Below, piece after piece: positions 25,684 to 33,551 of a stretch of 34,133 bases of DNA. The notes beneath the pieces were generated by a model. The model was not told the DNA's origin. It did no database searches and saw nothing but the letters and a program-made list of their open reading frames with translations. Every line of letters begins with the position of its first letter. Position 1 is the first letter of the stretch. A program made the translations under genes and the position numbers. Source of the stretch: Gammaproteobacteria bacterium (lineage in GTDB: Bacteria; Pseudomonadota; Gammaproteobacteria; Steroidobacterales; Woeseiaceae); contig JAACFM010000017.1 in assembly GCA_009937445.1 (NCBI GenBank), positions 1 through 34,133 of the forward strand. Direction: 5' to 3'.

Positions 25684-26738
25684 CGCTGTGGATCATATTT
25701 GTACTTCTGTGCCTTCTGGCTTTGGCATTTGTCGTTTGGCCCTTATACCGAAGTTCAGCTCGGCTAACGCCACTGTTAGCCACAGTGATCGTGCTGGTCG
25801 TCGGGTCTTCGACTCTCCTGTATAACAAAATTGGGTCGCCGAACGTGCCCTCTGGTGCAGGTTCCTCGCCAGAATTTAACGAGATTATCTCATCGCTGGC
25901 AAAACGCCTCGAAGCTAATCCCGATGACGTGAATGGCTGGCTCATGTTGGGCCGCTCGTATCGCTCAATGGGACAGTTTGGCGATGCAATCGCTGCGTTC
26001 GAAAAAGCGCTGCAGCTTGAGCAGGGCCAGAACGCGCAGACAATGGTCGTCCTCGGCGTCACTCTGATGGAGAATCAGGGTGGGCAAATGTCTGATCGCA
26101 GTTCGAGTCTTTTTGAGAACGCGTTGGCGCTGGAGCCCAATAATCAGAATGCACTATTTTACGCAGGAAGCGCGGCCGAACGGCGAGGCGACCTGATTCT
26201 GGCGGCTGATCGCTGGGAAACTCTCCTTGGATTGAACCCGCCACCCGATATTCAGGAAATGTTGACGCGCAAAATATCAGAGTGGCGCGGTCATCCGCCG
26301 ATTCCATCGGGTATGGCAGAGGCACCGGCAGCTCAGCCGGCGCCAGCGGGTATGGGGCAGGCACAAGTAGCTCAGCCGACGCAAGCGGGTGGTGATGCGA
26401 TTGTCACACTGAGCGTGTCGCTTTCAGAGGATGCTAAGGCCGCATTGCCAGCGGACGCAACGGTTTATGTGATAGCACGTGACCAGGCAATGCCTTCGCC
26501 GCCAATCGCTGTCGCGCCGAGACGATTGAGCCAATTGCCCACTATTGTTGAGCTCAGCGACGTGAATGCGATGGTTGCGGGACGACCATTATCCTTGTTC
26601 TCCGAATTCGAGGTCGTCGTGCGTGTTTCGCTGTCGGGTTCTCCTGCCGCACAGCCGGGTGACTGGTTCGGGTCATTGATAGCCACCGCCAATAGCGGGC
26701 AGATTATCGATCTTGTAATAGACCAAAAAGTACCCTGA
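25680..26738 (+). CDS. ccmI: Cytochrome c biogenesis TPR protein CcmI
   Basis: A 352-residue membrane-anchored TPR protein that binds the C-terminal helix of apocytochromes and hands them to CcmFH. Two helices flank a short cytoplasmic loop (residues about 2-20 and 31-48). TPR repeats follow at about residues 70-200, with motifs such as GWLMLGRSYRSMGQFGDAIAAFEKALQL. A low-complexity Ala/Pro/Gln linker comes next, then a beta-rich C-terminal domain (VTLSVSLSEDAKAALPADAT and following). The linker contains a tandem 39-bp duplication, listed separately. It overlaps ccmH as ATGA and is 14 bp from the thioesterase gene. Confidence 0.93.
   Translation: MTLWIIFVLLCLLALAFVVWPLYRSSARLTPLLATVIVLVVGSSTLLYNKIGSPNVPSGAGSSPEFNEIISSLAKRLEANPDDVNGWLMLGRSYRSMGQFGDAIAAFEKALQLEQGQNAQTMVVLGVTLMENQGGQMSDRSSSLFENALALEPNNQNALFYAGSAAERRGDLILAADRWETLLGLNPPPDIQEMLTRKISEWRGHPPIPSGMAEAPAAQPAPAGMGQAQVAQPTQAGGDAIVTLSVSLSEDAKAALPADATVYVIARDQAMPSPPIAVAPRRLSQLPTIVELSDVNAMVAGRPLSLFSEFEVVVRVSLSGSPAAQPGDWFGSLIATANSGQIIDLVIDQKVP
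26310..26387 (+). repeat. Two tandem imperfect 39-bp repeats inside ccmI
   Basis: 26310-26348 and 26349-26387 align without gaps. Both begin GGTATGG, both have AGCTCAGCCG at the same offset and both end AGCG. They encode GMAEAPAAQPAPA and GMGQAQVAQPTQA in the linker between the TPR and C-terminal domains. It is an in-frame duplication that lengthens a flexible linker by 13 residues. Confidence 0.8.
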
Positions 26739-26752
26739 CAACGGAGCTCAAT

Positions 26753-27154
26753 ATGTCGGAGCCTGTAGAGTTGGCGAACATGTGTTTCGCCTGCGGAAAA
26801 GAGAATCCGATTGGCCTCAAAATTGACTTCACAGTTGACGGTGACACCTGCACGGGTGAGTTCACCGGCAACGAAAATCACGTCGGTTGGGACAAAACCG
26901 TTCATGGCGGAATCATCTATTCGGCTTTGGATGATGTGACAGCCAATGTTCTTTATTGGCAGGGTCGAAAAGCGCACACAGCAAAATGCGAAATACGCTA
27001 CCGGAAGCCTCTTTTCATCGGTGAGACGGTCGCATTGAAAGGCTGGATCGTGAAGGAGAAAGGCCGACTTATCGTACTGAAGGGCGAAGCACGCCGTGTG
27101 TCCGATGACGTGGTCGTGGCGGATTGTGAAGCCAGCTTTATGGATTCCAGATAG
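26753..27154 (+). CDS. Hotdog-fold PaaI-like thioesterase
   Basis: A 133-residue protein with the hotdog fold. The core motif GWDKTVHGGIIYSALDDVTANV at about residues 44-65 carries the HGG and acidic residue of the PaaI/YbgC-type acyl-CoA thioesterase family. The N-terminal CFACGKENPIGLKI segment marks a subgroup of small thioesterases with a conserved cysteine pair. The C-terminus KGRLIVLKGEARRVSDDVVV is typical. The substrate is not inferable. A GGAG ribosome binding site precedes the ATG. The gene lies 14 bp after ccmI and 8 bp before the nitronate monooxygenase gene, so it is probably transcribed with them. Confidence 0.85.
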   Translation: MSEPVELANMCFACGKENPIGLKIDFTVDGDTCTGEFTGNENHVGWDKTVHGGIIYSALDDVTANVLYWQGRKAHTAKCEIRYRKPLFIGETVALKGWIVKEKGRLIVLKGEARRVSDDVVVADCEASFMDSR

Positions 27155-27162
27155 GAACATCG

Positions 27163-28128
27163 ATGGCACTGCCTAAAGCCCTTGAGGGCAAACTTAGAAT
27201 TCCGCTAATCGGCGCACCTATGTTCATTGTGTCCGGCCCGGAGCTTGTAATCGCTCAATGTCAGGCGGGTATCGTCGGCTCATTTCCGGCACTGAACGCA
27301 AGACCTCAGTCAATGCTCTCGGAGTGGCTCAAGCGGATCAAGGATGAACTGGGACAGTACGCGGAGGAGCATCCTGGCGAGCCGGTTGCGCCGTTTGCCG
27401 TCAATCAGATCGTGCATGCCAGCAACACCCGACTGTACGAGGACATGGAAACCTGTGTTGAACACCAGGTACCCATCATTATCACCAGCTTGCGCCCACC
27501 CGAGGATGTCGTTAGTGCCGTGCATTCCTACGGAGGCCTCGTGTTTCACGACGTCATCAGCTTGCGGCATGCGCAGAAAGCAGCATCCCAGGGCGTCGAT
27601 GGGATCATCGCGGTGTGTGCTGGCGCGGGTGGTCATGCAGGGCCGCTCAGTCCGTTCGCCCTGGTTAAAGAGATTCGTAAAGAATTTGATGGCGCGATCA
27701 TTTTGTCCGGCTGCATTACGAACGGCGATGATGTTCTCGCGGCAAGGGCGATGGGCGCTGATCTCGCCTACAGCGGCACGCGCTTTATCGCGACCGCAGA
27801 AGCGAATGCAGTACCTGAGTACAAAGAGATGATTGTGGACAGCGGTTCGACGGATATTGTCTATTCATCGCTGTTCACCGGAATCCATGGCAGTTATCTC
27901 AAAGGCAGTATCGCAAACGCCGGAATGGATCCGGACGATCTTCCAGATGGATCCAAGACGGATATGGATTTCGCCAAGGCCAGCAAGTCTGATGCCAAAG
28001 CCTGGAAGGATATCTGGGGTGCAGGACAGGGCGTTGGAAATATCAACGACATACTTCCTGCACGTGAAGTTGTGTTGAGAATGGAGCGAGAATACAACGA
28101 CGCATTGGCCAAACTGGTAGCGTCTTAG
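27163..28128 (+). CDS. Nitronate monooxygenase-like flavoprotein
   Basis: A 321-residue TIM-barrel FMN enzyme of the nitronate monooxygenase/2-nitropropane dioxygenase family. The N-terminal RIPLIGAPMFIVSGPELV, the flavin phosphate segments AGAGGHAGPLSPFALV and DLAYSGTRFIATAEA, and the GGHAG motif with its conserved histidine are present. Substrates of this broad family include nitronates and unsaturated acyl derivatives; the partner thioesterase could fit a fatty-acid substrate, but that is inference. An AGGA ribosome binding site lies before the ATG. The stop TAG shares its last base with the crcB GTG start. Confidence 0.9.
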   Translation: MALPKALEGKLRIPLIGAPMFIVSGPELVIAQCQAGIVGSFPALNARPQSMLSEWLKRIKDELGQYAEEHPGEPVAPFAVNQIVHASNTRLYEDMETCVEHQVPIIITSLRPPEDVVSAVHSYGGLVFHDVISLRHAQKAASQGVDGIIAVCAGAGGHAGPLSPFALVKEIRKEFDGAIILSGCITNGDDVLAARAMGADLAYSGTRFIATAEANAVPEYKEMIVDSGSTDIVYSSLFTGIHGSYLKGSIANAGMDPDDLPDGSKTDMDFAKASKSDAKAWKDIWGAGQGVGNINDILPAREVVLRMEREYNDALAKLVAS

Positions 28129-28544
28129 TGCGGGTAGTTCTTTATTCGTATTTGTTCGTTGCTGTCGGTGGGGCCCTCGGCGCAATGGCCCGATTCGGTC
28201 TCAATGTATTCCTGCAGCGCGACGTTGAATTTCCCTGGGGAACATTGTCAGCCAATCTGCTTGGTTGTCTGGTGATGGGCGTTATCGCTCAGCTAATTTC
28301 AGGGTCCGCCTGGTTTAATGATGCCGGTTTTTTACCTGACCAGTATCGACTGCTCTTCGCTGTGGGCTTTTGCGGCAGTTTTACAACGCTCTCGTCAATG
28401 GTGCTCGAGCTGAATACCATGCTGCAGAAGAATGAGATCTTCTATTCGTTTTCGTACCTGGTTGGGACACTGATTGGCGGTTTTGCCTGTTTTTATATCG
28501 GTGTCATTTGCGTTCGGATGCTGATGCAAATGCAGAGCAGCTGA
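28128..28544 (+). CDS. crcB: Fluoride channel CrcB/Fluc
   Basis: A 138-residue four-helix membrane protein of the CrcB/Fluc family, dual-topology dimeric channels that export fluoride. Motifs are GGALGAMARFGLN in helix 1, GTLSANLLGCLVMG in helix 2 and GFCGSFTTLSSMVLE at the helix 3 break, which holds the central sodium and the phenylalanine box. The start is a GTG that shares a base with the preceding stop (TAGTG). There is no fluoride riboswitch candidate upstream, as the gene is buried in the operon. It ends directly against the convergent decarboxylase gene, with no intergenic bases. Confidence 0.92.
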   Translation: MRVVLYSYLFVAVGGALGAMARFGLNVFLQRDVEFPWGTLSANLLGCLVMGVIAQLISGSAWFNDAGFLPDQYRLLFAVGFCGSFTTLSSMVLELNTMLQKNEIFYSFSYLVGTLIGGFACFYIGVICVRMLMQMQSS

Positions 28545-29882
28545 TCACGCAACACAATCCTCAAGCAATTCAATAATCCTGTCCGTCCATTGCTCGTGCT
28601 CCGGTTTCATCAGAACCGATCGCAGGCACGTAATTGTTTCCGCATCCCTGTCTATGTCCGGCAGCCAATGTCCGGCCAATGACATGGGTAATTCCATCAG
28701 TGCCAGATGCAGTCCGTGCTTGAAGGCGTTCTCGAAGAGCTTGCTCGCGCGTTCGCTGGATTGAGTTGTGGTCGGTGCTTTCACCGCATAAACGACGATA
28801 TCAAGTTGCGGCGCCATTAACGGGACAAAGTGATCGCTGGCGACAAGCTTTGCGTGCAAGTCCCGGGCGGCGGATAGAGAGCTGTCGAGATTGGCTGCAA
28901 ATTCGCCGCCCTCATGCAGTGGCAGCAAGCGCTGCGTTGCCCAAAGCGCAACCGCTGATGCGCCCGGTCGTGAGCACTCCAGAGTGATCTCACCGAGATG
29001 CAGATCGCCGGAACTGAAGTAAGTGTATGGCGAGTCGTGTTTATAGAATTTGCCGACTGCGGCGTCTTTGAACATTACGCAGCCACAGCCGTAAGGCTGC
29101 AAGCCGTGTTTATGCGGGTCGATGACGATCGAGTCGACAGCGTTCATATCGACGAAAGCCTGGCGCGTTTCGTTGCTTAATTTTCCGGCTAATCGGAAAT
29201 AACCACCGTAGGCGGCGTCGGCATGAATTCGAAAATCGTACTTGCTGCGAAGCGCCAATATCTCCGCTAACGGATCGACGGCGCCAAGGCCGGTACTGCC
29301 CATCGTTACCACGACGGTGCCCACATCGCCCTGTTGTAATTGTCGCTCTACGGCGTCGACATCCATACGCCCGTCAACCCTGACGGGAACCGCAGAATAC
29401 GGGATGCGGAGGACTTCACTGATACGACTGTGTGTGTAATGGGCCTGTTCCGATCCGATAATGCGCTTGTCAGGATGCAGTCGGCCGGCAACCCACAAGG
29501 CCTCAAGATTTGCCATCGTCCCGCCGCCGGTCAGGTGACCAAGCGGGTCCTGCCAGTCGAACATGGCGCCCAATTCGACGATGCACTCCTTTTCCATCGC
29601 CGAACTGGCGCGACCGCCGTCCAGTGCGTGGTTATTGGGGTTCACCCAAAGTGACATCGCGTAAGCAATTCGTGCCACGGGATGCGGTGGTTTTAGCATT
29701 TGCCCGGCGTATTGCGGATGAAAGTACGGGTAATTGTTCTGCATACGCTCGGCGACTTCGGTGATGACCGCCGCGATGGCATTCGTATCAAAGCCCGGCG
29801 TGAATTCCGGCAGATCAGCGAATCCGGTTGCCAGCGTATCGAGCCCGTCTTCGAGCAGCTTTAACTCATTCTTATTGATCAT
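28545..29882 (-). CDS. PLP-dependent group II decarboxylase
   Basis: A 445-residue pyridoxal-phosphate enzyme of the group II decarboxylase family (glutamate, tyrosine, aromatic and diaminobutyrate decarboxylases). The PLP-binding lysine is K258 in IDPHKHGLQPYGCG. The aspartate that pairs with the cofactor is in IHADAAYGGYF, and the phosphate-binding region is in LTGGGTMANLEALWVAGR. The N-terminal FHPQYAGQMLKPPHPVARIA segment is typical of the bacterial subgroup. The substrate amino acid cannot be told from sequence. The start is either the ATG at 29882 or a GTG directly before it. It is transcribed divergently from the AGMO-like gene across about 30 bp. Confidence 0.88.
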   Translation of the reverse strand: MINKNELKLLEDGLDTLATGFADLPEFTPGFDTNAIAAVITEVAERMQNNYPYFHPQYAGQMLKPPHPVARIAYAMSLWVNPNNHALDGGRASSAMEKECIVELGAMFDWQDPLGHLTGGGTMANLEALWVAGRLHPDKRIIGSEQAHYTHSRISEVLRIPYSAVPVRVDGRMDVDAVERQLQQGDVGTVVVTMGSTGLGAVDPLAEILALRSKYDFRIHADAAYGGYFRLAGKLSNETRQAFVDMNAVDSIVIDPHKHGLQPYGCGCVMFKDAAVGKFYKHDSPYTYFSSGDLHLGEITLECSRPGASAVALWATQRLLPLHEGGEFAANLDSSLSAARDLHAKLVASDHFVPLMAPQLDIVVYAVKAPTTTQSSERASKLFENAFKHGLHLALMELPMSLAGHWLPDIDRDAETITCLRSVLMKPEHEQWTDRIIELLEDCVA

Positions 29883-29913
29883 CACCGGTCCAGGTTCAGG
29901 TTAAACTACGTGC

Positions 29914-31143
29914 ATGACTTTGATCGCCTTGGCCGTCCCGTTTTTCTTGCTAGCGCTTATAGCAGAGCTCGCAATCGATCGCTTTCGGCGGACTGGATAC
30001 TACCGTAGCAATGATGCGATCAACAGTCTCAGTGCCGGCATACTCAGTGAAAGTACAGGGTATTTCACGAAAGTCGTGCAATACACGATCTGGGGCCTGG
30101 TACTGAGCAACTTTGCTTTGTTCGATATACAGCGCAGCTGGTTTGACGCATCGGTCAGCGGCATTGCTCTTTGGGTACTGGCGGCTGTGCTCTGGGATTT
30201 CTGCTACTACTGGAGTCATCGCCTGGGTCACGAGGTATCGATTCTCTGGGCAGCTCACGCCGTTCATCACCAGAGCGAGGAATACAATCTGTCGACCGCG
30301 TTGCGGCAAACGAGCAGCAGCTTCATTTTTAGCTGGATATTCTATGTGCCGTTGTTTTTAATCGGTTTTCCAACCGATGTGCTGATTACTGTTGGGGCTT
30401 TGAACCTGATTTATCAGTTTTGGGTTCACACGCAGCATATTCGCCGTTTAGGAGTCCTTGACCGAATTTTGGTTACACCCTCAAACCACCGTGTCCATCA
30501 CGCTCAGAACCAAGCCTATATCGACAAGAACTATGGCGGGATATTTATACTGTGGGATCGCCTGTTCGGTACGTTTGCCGAGGAAGCGGATGATGAACCC
30601 GTAATTTTCGGTGTTCGCAAACCGCTGGCGAACTGGAATCCGATCTGGGCGAACTTTCAAGTTTACGATTATCTTCTATTTGACGCGCAGCATACGCGGC
30701 GATGGCAGGACAAAATCGGAGTCTGGTTTCGCCGCACCGGGTGGCGGCCGGCAGATGTGGCCGAGGCCTATCCAAAGAGCCCAGTGGATCTCGATACTTT
30801 CCAGAAATTCGATCCACAAATATCGAGTACCAGACGCGCGTACGTGATGATGCAGTTTGCTGTGGTCATAATCAGTGCGCTGCTGATTTCGGCGAGCTTC
30901 GCCACGCAGGGTGCAGCGGCCATCTTCGTTCCCTGCCTGCTGTTGTGGACGCAGTTATACACGCTGGGATTATTGAATGAAGATCGTTTATACGCAGCGC
31001 GTTTCGAGTTGGTCAGACTGGCGATAATCGTTCCCATTGGCCTGTTTGCAATGGATGAATCGTTTCTGACGATGACGCCGTTGTTATGGGTATTCGTTGC
31101 CTTCTATGTTTTGGGGTCTGCGCTATGGCTGAGAAAAAACTAG
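29914..31143 (+). CDS. Alkylglycerol-monooxygenase-like membrane di-iron hydroxylase
   Basis: A 409-residue membrane protein of the fatty acid hydroxylase/sterol desaturase superfamily. Three histidine boxes bind the di-iron centre: HRLGH, HAVHH and HRVHH. The segment EEYNLSTALRQ after the second box, and a third box followed by NYGGIFILWDRLFGTF, are closer to alkylglycerol monooxygenase than to sterol desaturases. Four further helices at the C-terminus (about residues 308-407) also fit that group. Human AGMO needs tetrahydrobiopterin to cleave ether lipids; whether this enzyme does so is unknown. It has about nine membrane segments. It is followed 37-46 bp later by the ycaQ-like gene, depending on that gene's start. 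Confidence 0.85.
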   Translation: MTLIALAVPFFLLALIAELAIDRFRRTGYYRSNDAINSLSAGILSESTGYFTKVVQYTIWGLVLSNFALFDIQRSWFDASVSGIALWVLAAVLWDFCYYWSHRLGHEVSILWAAHAVHHQSEEYNLSTALRQTSSSFIFSWIFYVPLFLIGFPTDVLITVGALNLIYQFWVHTQHIRRLGVLDRILVTPSNHRVHHAQNQAYIDKNYGGIFILWDRLFGTFAEEADDEPVIFGVRKPLANWNPIWANFQVYDYLLFDAQHTRRWQDKIGVWFRRTGWRPADVAEAYPKSPVDLDTFQKFDPQISSTRRAYVMMQFAVVIISALLISASFATQGAAAIFVPCLLLWTQLYTLGLLNEDRLYAARFELVRLAIIVPIGLFAMDESFLTMTPLLWVFVAFYVLGSALWLRKN

Positions 31144-31189
31144 TCTATCCCGGAGCACGAGCTACGGTGTCGGCTGACGTTTGCATCGA

Positions 31190-32392
31190 ATGACCCGACG
31201 GATGCGTGTCACTCAAGCAGAAGCGCGCAGGATTGCGCTGGCGGCTCAAGGGTTCGACCGCGCGAGACCCGGGAACCCGTCCGACATCAGACATTTTCGT
31301 CGAACGATGTCGTCGATCGCCGTTCTGCAACTCGACTATGTCAATGTTCTTATTCCAGCCCACTTTCTTATGATCTGGTCGCGTCTCGGACCCTATGATC
31401 GTGATCGATTCGAACGCTATCTGTACGACTCTGGTGAGTACATTGAGCAATGGGCTCACGAGGCATCTATCGTCGCCAGCAGTGACTGGCCGTTACTGGC
31501 GCATCGGCGGCGTGACCATGAACAATGGAAGAACAGTCCAATCAAGCGCATGCCGAATCGCCGAACCTACCTGGACGGAGTCCTTGAAAAGGTAAGAGCA
31601 AGCGGGGAGATCTCATCCCAGGATTTGCCTCCAGTTGCAGGCCCGAAACGTCAACCGGGCGATTGGCATCGGTCCGTTCCGCGTTGGGCACTCGAACATC
31701 ATTTCGGGAGGGGTAATCTCGCCGTTCGACGGCGATTAAAGAACTTTCAGCGTGTGTACGATCTTCCGGAGAGGGTTATCGGCGAGCAGTACCGATGTGA
31801 CTCGATTCATCAGGTTGATGCGGAGCGCGAGCTATTGCGAAAAGCATCTGACGCCCTGGGGATAGCGACCGCACGGGACCTGGCAGATTACTACCGGATG
31901 AAACTTCGAGATGCGACACCCAGACTGCATGAATTGGTCGAGGAGGGCGTGCTCGCGGAGGTTGCCGTTGAGCACTGGTCAGAACCCGCGTTTCTCGCGT
32001 CCAGCGCCAGATCGCCGCGCAGTATTCCGGGGGTGTCGCTATTGTCGCCGTTTGATCCGGTTGTCTGGTATCGGCCAAGAGCGGAGCGTTTATACGGGTT
32101 CGAATATCGAATAGAGATCTATGTCCCCGCCGAAAAACGCCGCTGGGGTTACTACGTCCTTCCATTTCGTCAGGGCGATCGAATCACCGCGCGGGTAGAT
32201 CTCAAAGCCGACCGTACGGCATCCGTATTGCGGGTCCAGAATGCACATATTGAAGCCGGCAGAGACCCGCGAAGCACAGCAACGGCTCTCGCAGACGAGT
32301 TGCGGTCACTCGCCGACTGGCTGAATCTTGATTGCGTCAGCATAGAAAAAGCCAGCGCCTTTGAGCGGACGCTGGCTAAATTCTGCGGCTAG
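31190..32392 (+). CDS. ycaQ: YcaQ-family winged-helix DNA glycosylase
   Basis: A 400-residue protein of the HTH_42/AlkZ superfamily, which excises bulky alkylated bases and unhooks interstrand DNA crosslinks. The Gln-x-Asp catalytic motif of the YcaQ (AlkX) subgroup is LQLDYVNV, with Q47 and D49. The N-terminal winged-helix MRVTQAEARRIALAAQGF and the later EYIEQWAHEASIV, LLSPFDPVVWYRPRAERLYGFEYR and GYYVLPFRQGDRI segments are typical. Candidate starts are TTG 31181, ATG 31190 and ATG 31202; none has a strong ribosome binding site. The last codons contain a hairpin that looks like a terminator for the opposite strand. Confidence 0.88.
   Translation: MTRRMRVTQAEARRIALAAQGFDRARPGNPSDIRHFRRTMSSIAVLQLDYVNVLIPAHFLMIWSRLGPYDRDRFERYLYDSGEYIEQWAHEASIVASSDWPLLAHRRRDHEQWKNSPIKRMPNRRTYLDGVLEKVRASGEISSQDLPPVAGPKRQPGDWHRSVPRWALEHHFGRGNLAVRRRLKNFQRVYDLPERVIGEQYRCDSIHQVDAERELLRKASDALGIATARDLADYYRMKLRDATPRLHELVEEGVLAEVAVEHWSEPAFLASSARSPRSIPGVSLLSPFDPVVWYRPRAERLYGFEYRIEIYVPAEKRRWGYYVLPFRQGDRITARVDLKADRTASVLRVQNAHIEAGRDPRSTATALADELRSLADWLNLDCVSIEKASAFERTLAKFCG
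32346..32377 (-). terminator. Minus-strand terminator inside the 3' end of ycaQ
   Basis: Read on the minus strand, an 8-bp stem (AGCCAGCG and CGCTGGCT, 32377-32370 and 32357-32350) with a 12-base loop is followed by four to five T. It lies about 20 bases after the stop of the exported repeat protein at 32398, the right place to end its message. The same bases are coding on the plus strand (KASAFERTLAK). Confidence 0.65.
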
Positions 32393-32397
32393 TTGCC

Positions 32398-32883
32398 TTA
32401 GCTTTCCGGGCTCTCGCTCGGTTTGGCTTTTCCCTTTTTGCCCTTGTCCTTGTGATGAGGCTTTTGTCCTTTTCTTTCACCACGGCTTGCACGTGCAGCA
32501 GCACGTTCTTCATCGCTCATGGACTCCCACTGCTCACGACGCCTTTCCTTCTGTTCCTGATAGCGGTCTTTGGTCGCAGCGCGCTCTTCTTCCGACATGG
32601 AGTCCCAGCGTTGCCGCATGGCCTCACGATCTCGGCCCCTACCGTCCTGACTGGCTGCGCGTTGTTCCCGAATCGCCCTTTTTTCTTCTTCCGGCAGATT
32701 TTCGTACTCTTCGCGCCACTTCTCACGCATTGCTGTTCGTTCGTCGTCTGACATGCTTTCCATGTAGGTGCGACGGTCTTCAGGGCTCATCCCGTACAAA
32801 TCGTTGATCGACTGTCCGTAGGCTGCGAAAGGAAGCAGGATGCTCAGGCTGGAAGCCAGCAATATTTTTTGTAGCGTATGCAT
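32398..32883 (-). CDS. Exported protein of charged helical repeats
   Basis: A 161-residue protein with a signal peptide (MHTLQKILLASSLSILLPFAAYG, cut near residue 23). The mature part is almost wholly charged and is built of four or five imperfect repeats around W/Y-x-SMS-D/E-EER-A, for example RWDSMSEEERAATKDRY and QWESMSDEERAAARASR. They are expected to be long alpha helices. The tail is Lys-rich with two His (KPHHKDKGKKGKAKP). The pattern recalls DUF3106- and Spy-like periplasmic proteins but I cannot assign it to either. A GGAGAT ribosome binding site precedes the ATG. A terminator lies just beyond its stop. Confidence 0.72.
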   Translation of the reverse strand: MHTLQKILLASSLSILLPFAAYGQSINDLYGMSPEDRRTYMESMSDDERTAMREKWREEYENLPEEEKRAIREQRAASQDGRGRDREAMRQRWDSMSEEERAATKDRYQEQKERRREQWESMSDEERAAARASRGERKGQKPHHKDKGKKGKAKPSESPES

Positions 32884-32945
32884 GTGACTATCTCCATTAA
32901 TACCGCGATACTAGTGCAACGCGTATTTCTACAGTTGGTTGACCT

Positions 32946-33524
32946 ATGTTGGCATTATTTGTTCGTTTCGGAGCTCGCGCGGCGGTCTTTAGCGCGTTAA
33001 TCCTTGTCGGCTGTGCTTCTTCAGCGCCACAGCTTATTTCGAAAAGCCCGACGGTGCCAGAGGGTGTCGACCTGAGTGGTCGGTGGGTTGTGCGCGCAGA
33101 TTCCAGAGCGGGACGCTCTCAAATGGACGGTTTGCAGGAGAAATTGGTCGTCACCAGCAGATCGCAGCGATCGCGTCGGCAGAAAGGCTCGTCGGATGGT
33201 TCGGCCCAGGTTTTTATTGAATACGGCGAGTCGCTGAAGATCTCGCAAACGGATTTCGGCATATTCATCAGTTATGACAGGTCGGTCGTCGAGGAGTTTA
33301 CGTTCGGTGAGAACAGGCTCGTTACGGTGGGTCCAATTGAAGCGAGGCGGGTATCCGGTTGGGAGGGCAAGTCCTTTGTCGTTGAGACGCTGGACGATTC
33401 GGGTACAACGCTGTTCGAATCCTGGCACCTCGACTCCGACGACTCAGTGCTGATTCGGGATATTCGACTGAGCAAGGGTGATGAGGAGAGTTTCAGCTTG
33501 CGACAACTTTTCGATCGTACCTAG
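32946..33524 (+). CDS. Predicted lipoprotein of unknown function
   Basis: A 192-residue protein with a lipoprotein signal: MLALFVRFGARAAVFSALILVGC. The LVGC lipobox puts the lipidated cysteine at residue 23, followed by ASSAPQ, which lacks the inner-membrane retention Asp at +2 and so suggests sorting to the outer membrane. The mature part has a basic middle (SRSQRSRRQKGSS) and a beta-rich lipocalin-like pattern (DLSGRWVVRAD, FIEYGESLKISQTDFGIFIS, SFVVETLDDSGTTLFESWHL). No enzyme motif is visible. It diverges from the exported repeat gene across 62 bp and converges with the DUF3108 gene. Confidence 0.72.
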   Translation: MLALFVRFGARAAVFSALILVGCASSAPQLISKSPTVPEGVDLSGRWVVRADSRAGRSQMDGLQEKLVVTSRSQRSRRQKGSSDGSAQVFIEYGESLKISQTDFGIFISYDRSVVEEFTFGENRLVTVGPIEARRVSGWEGKSFVVETLDDSGTTLFESWHLDSDDSVLIRDIRLSKGDEESFSLRQLFDRT

Positions 33525-33551
33525 CAGGACAGCGGACTATGCGCTTGTCAA

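Noticed and set aside
26465-27169. A 234-codon minus-strand frame across ccmI and the thioesterase gene
   Set aside because: It spans two well-supported plus-strand genes and their intergenic ribosome binding site.
28060-28128. Fluoride riboswitch before crcB
   Set aside because: The bases before the GTG are coding sequence of the nitronate monooxygenase gene and show no riboswitch-like pseudoknot arrangement.
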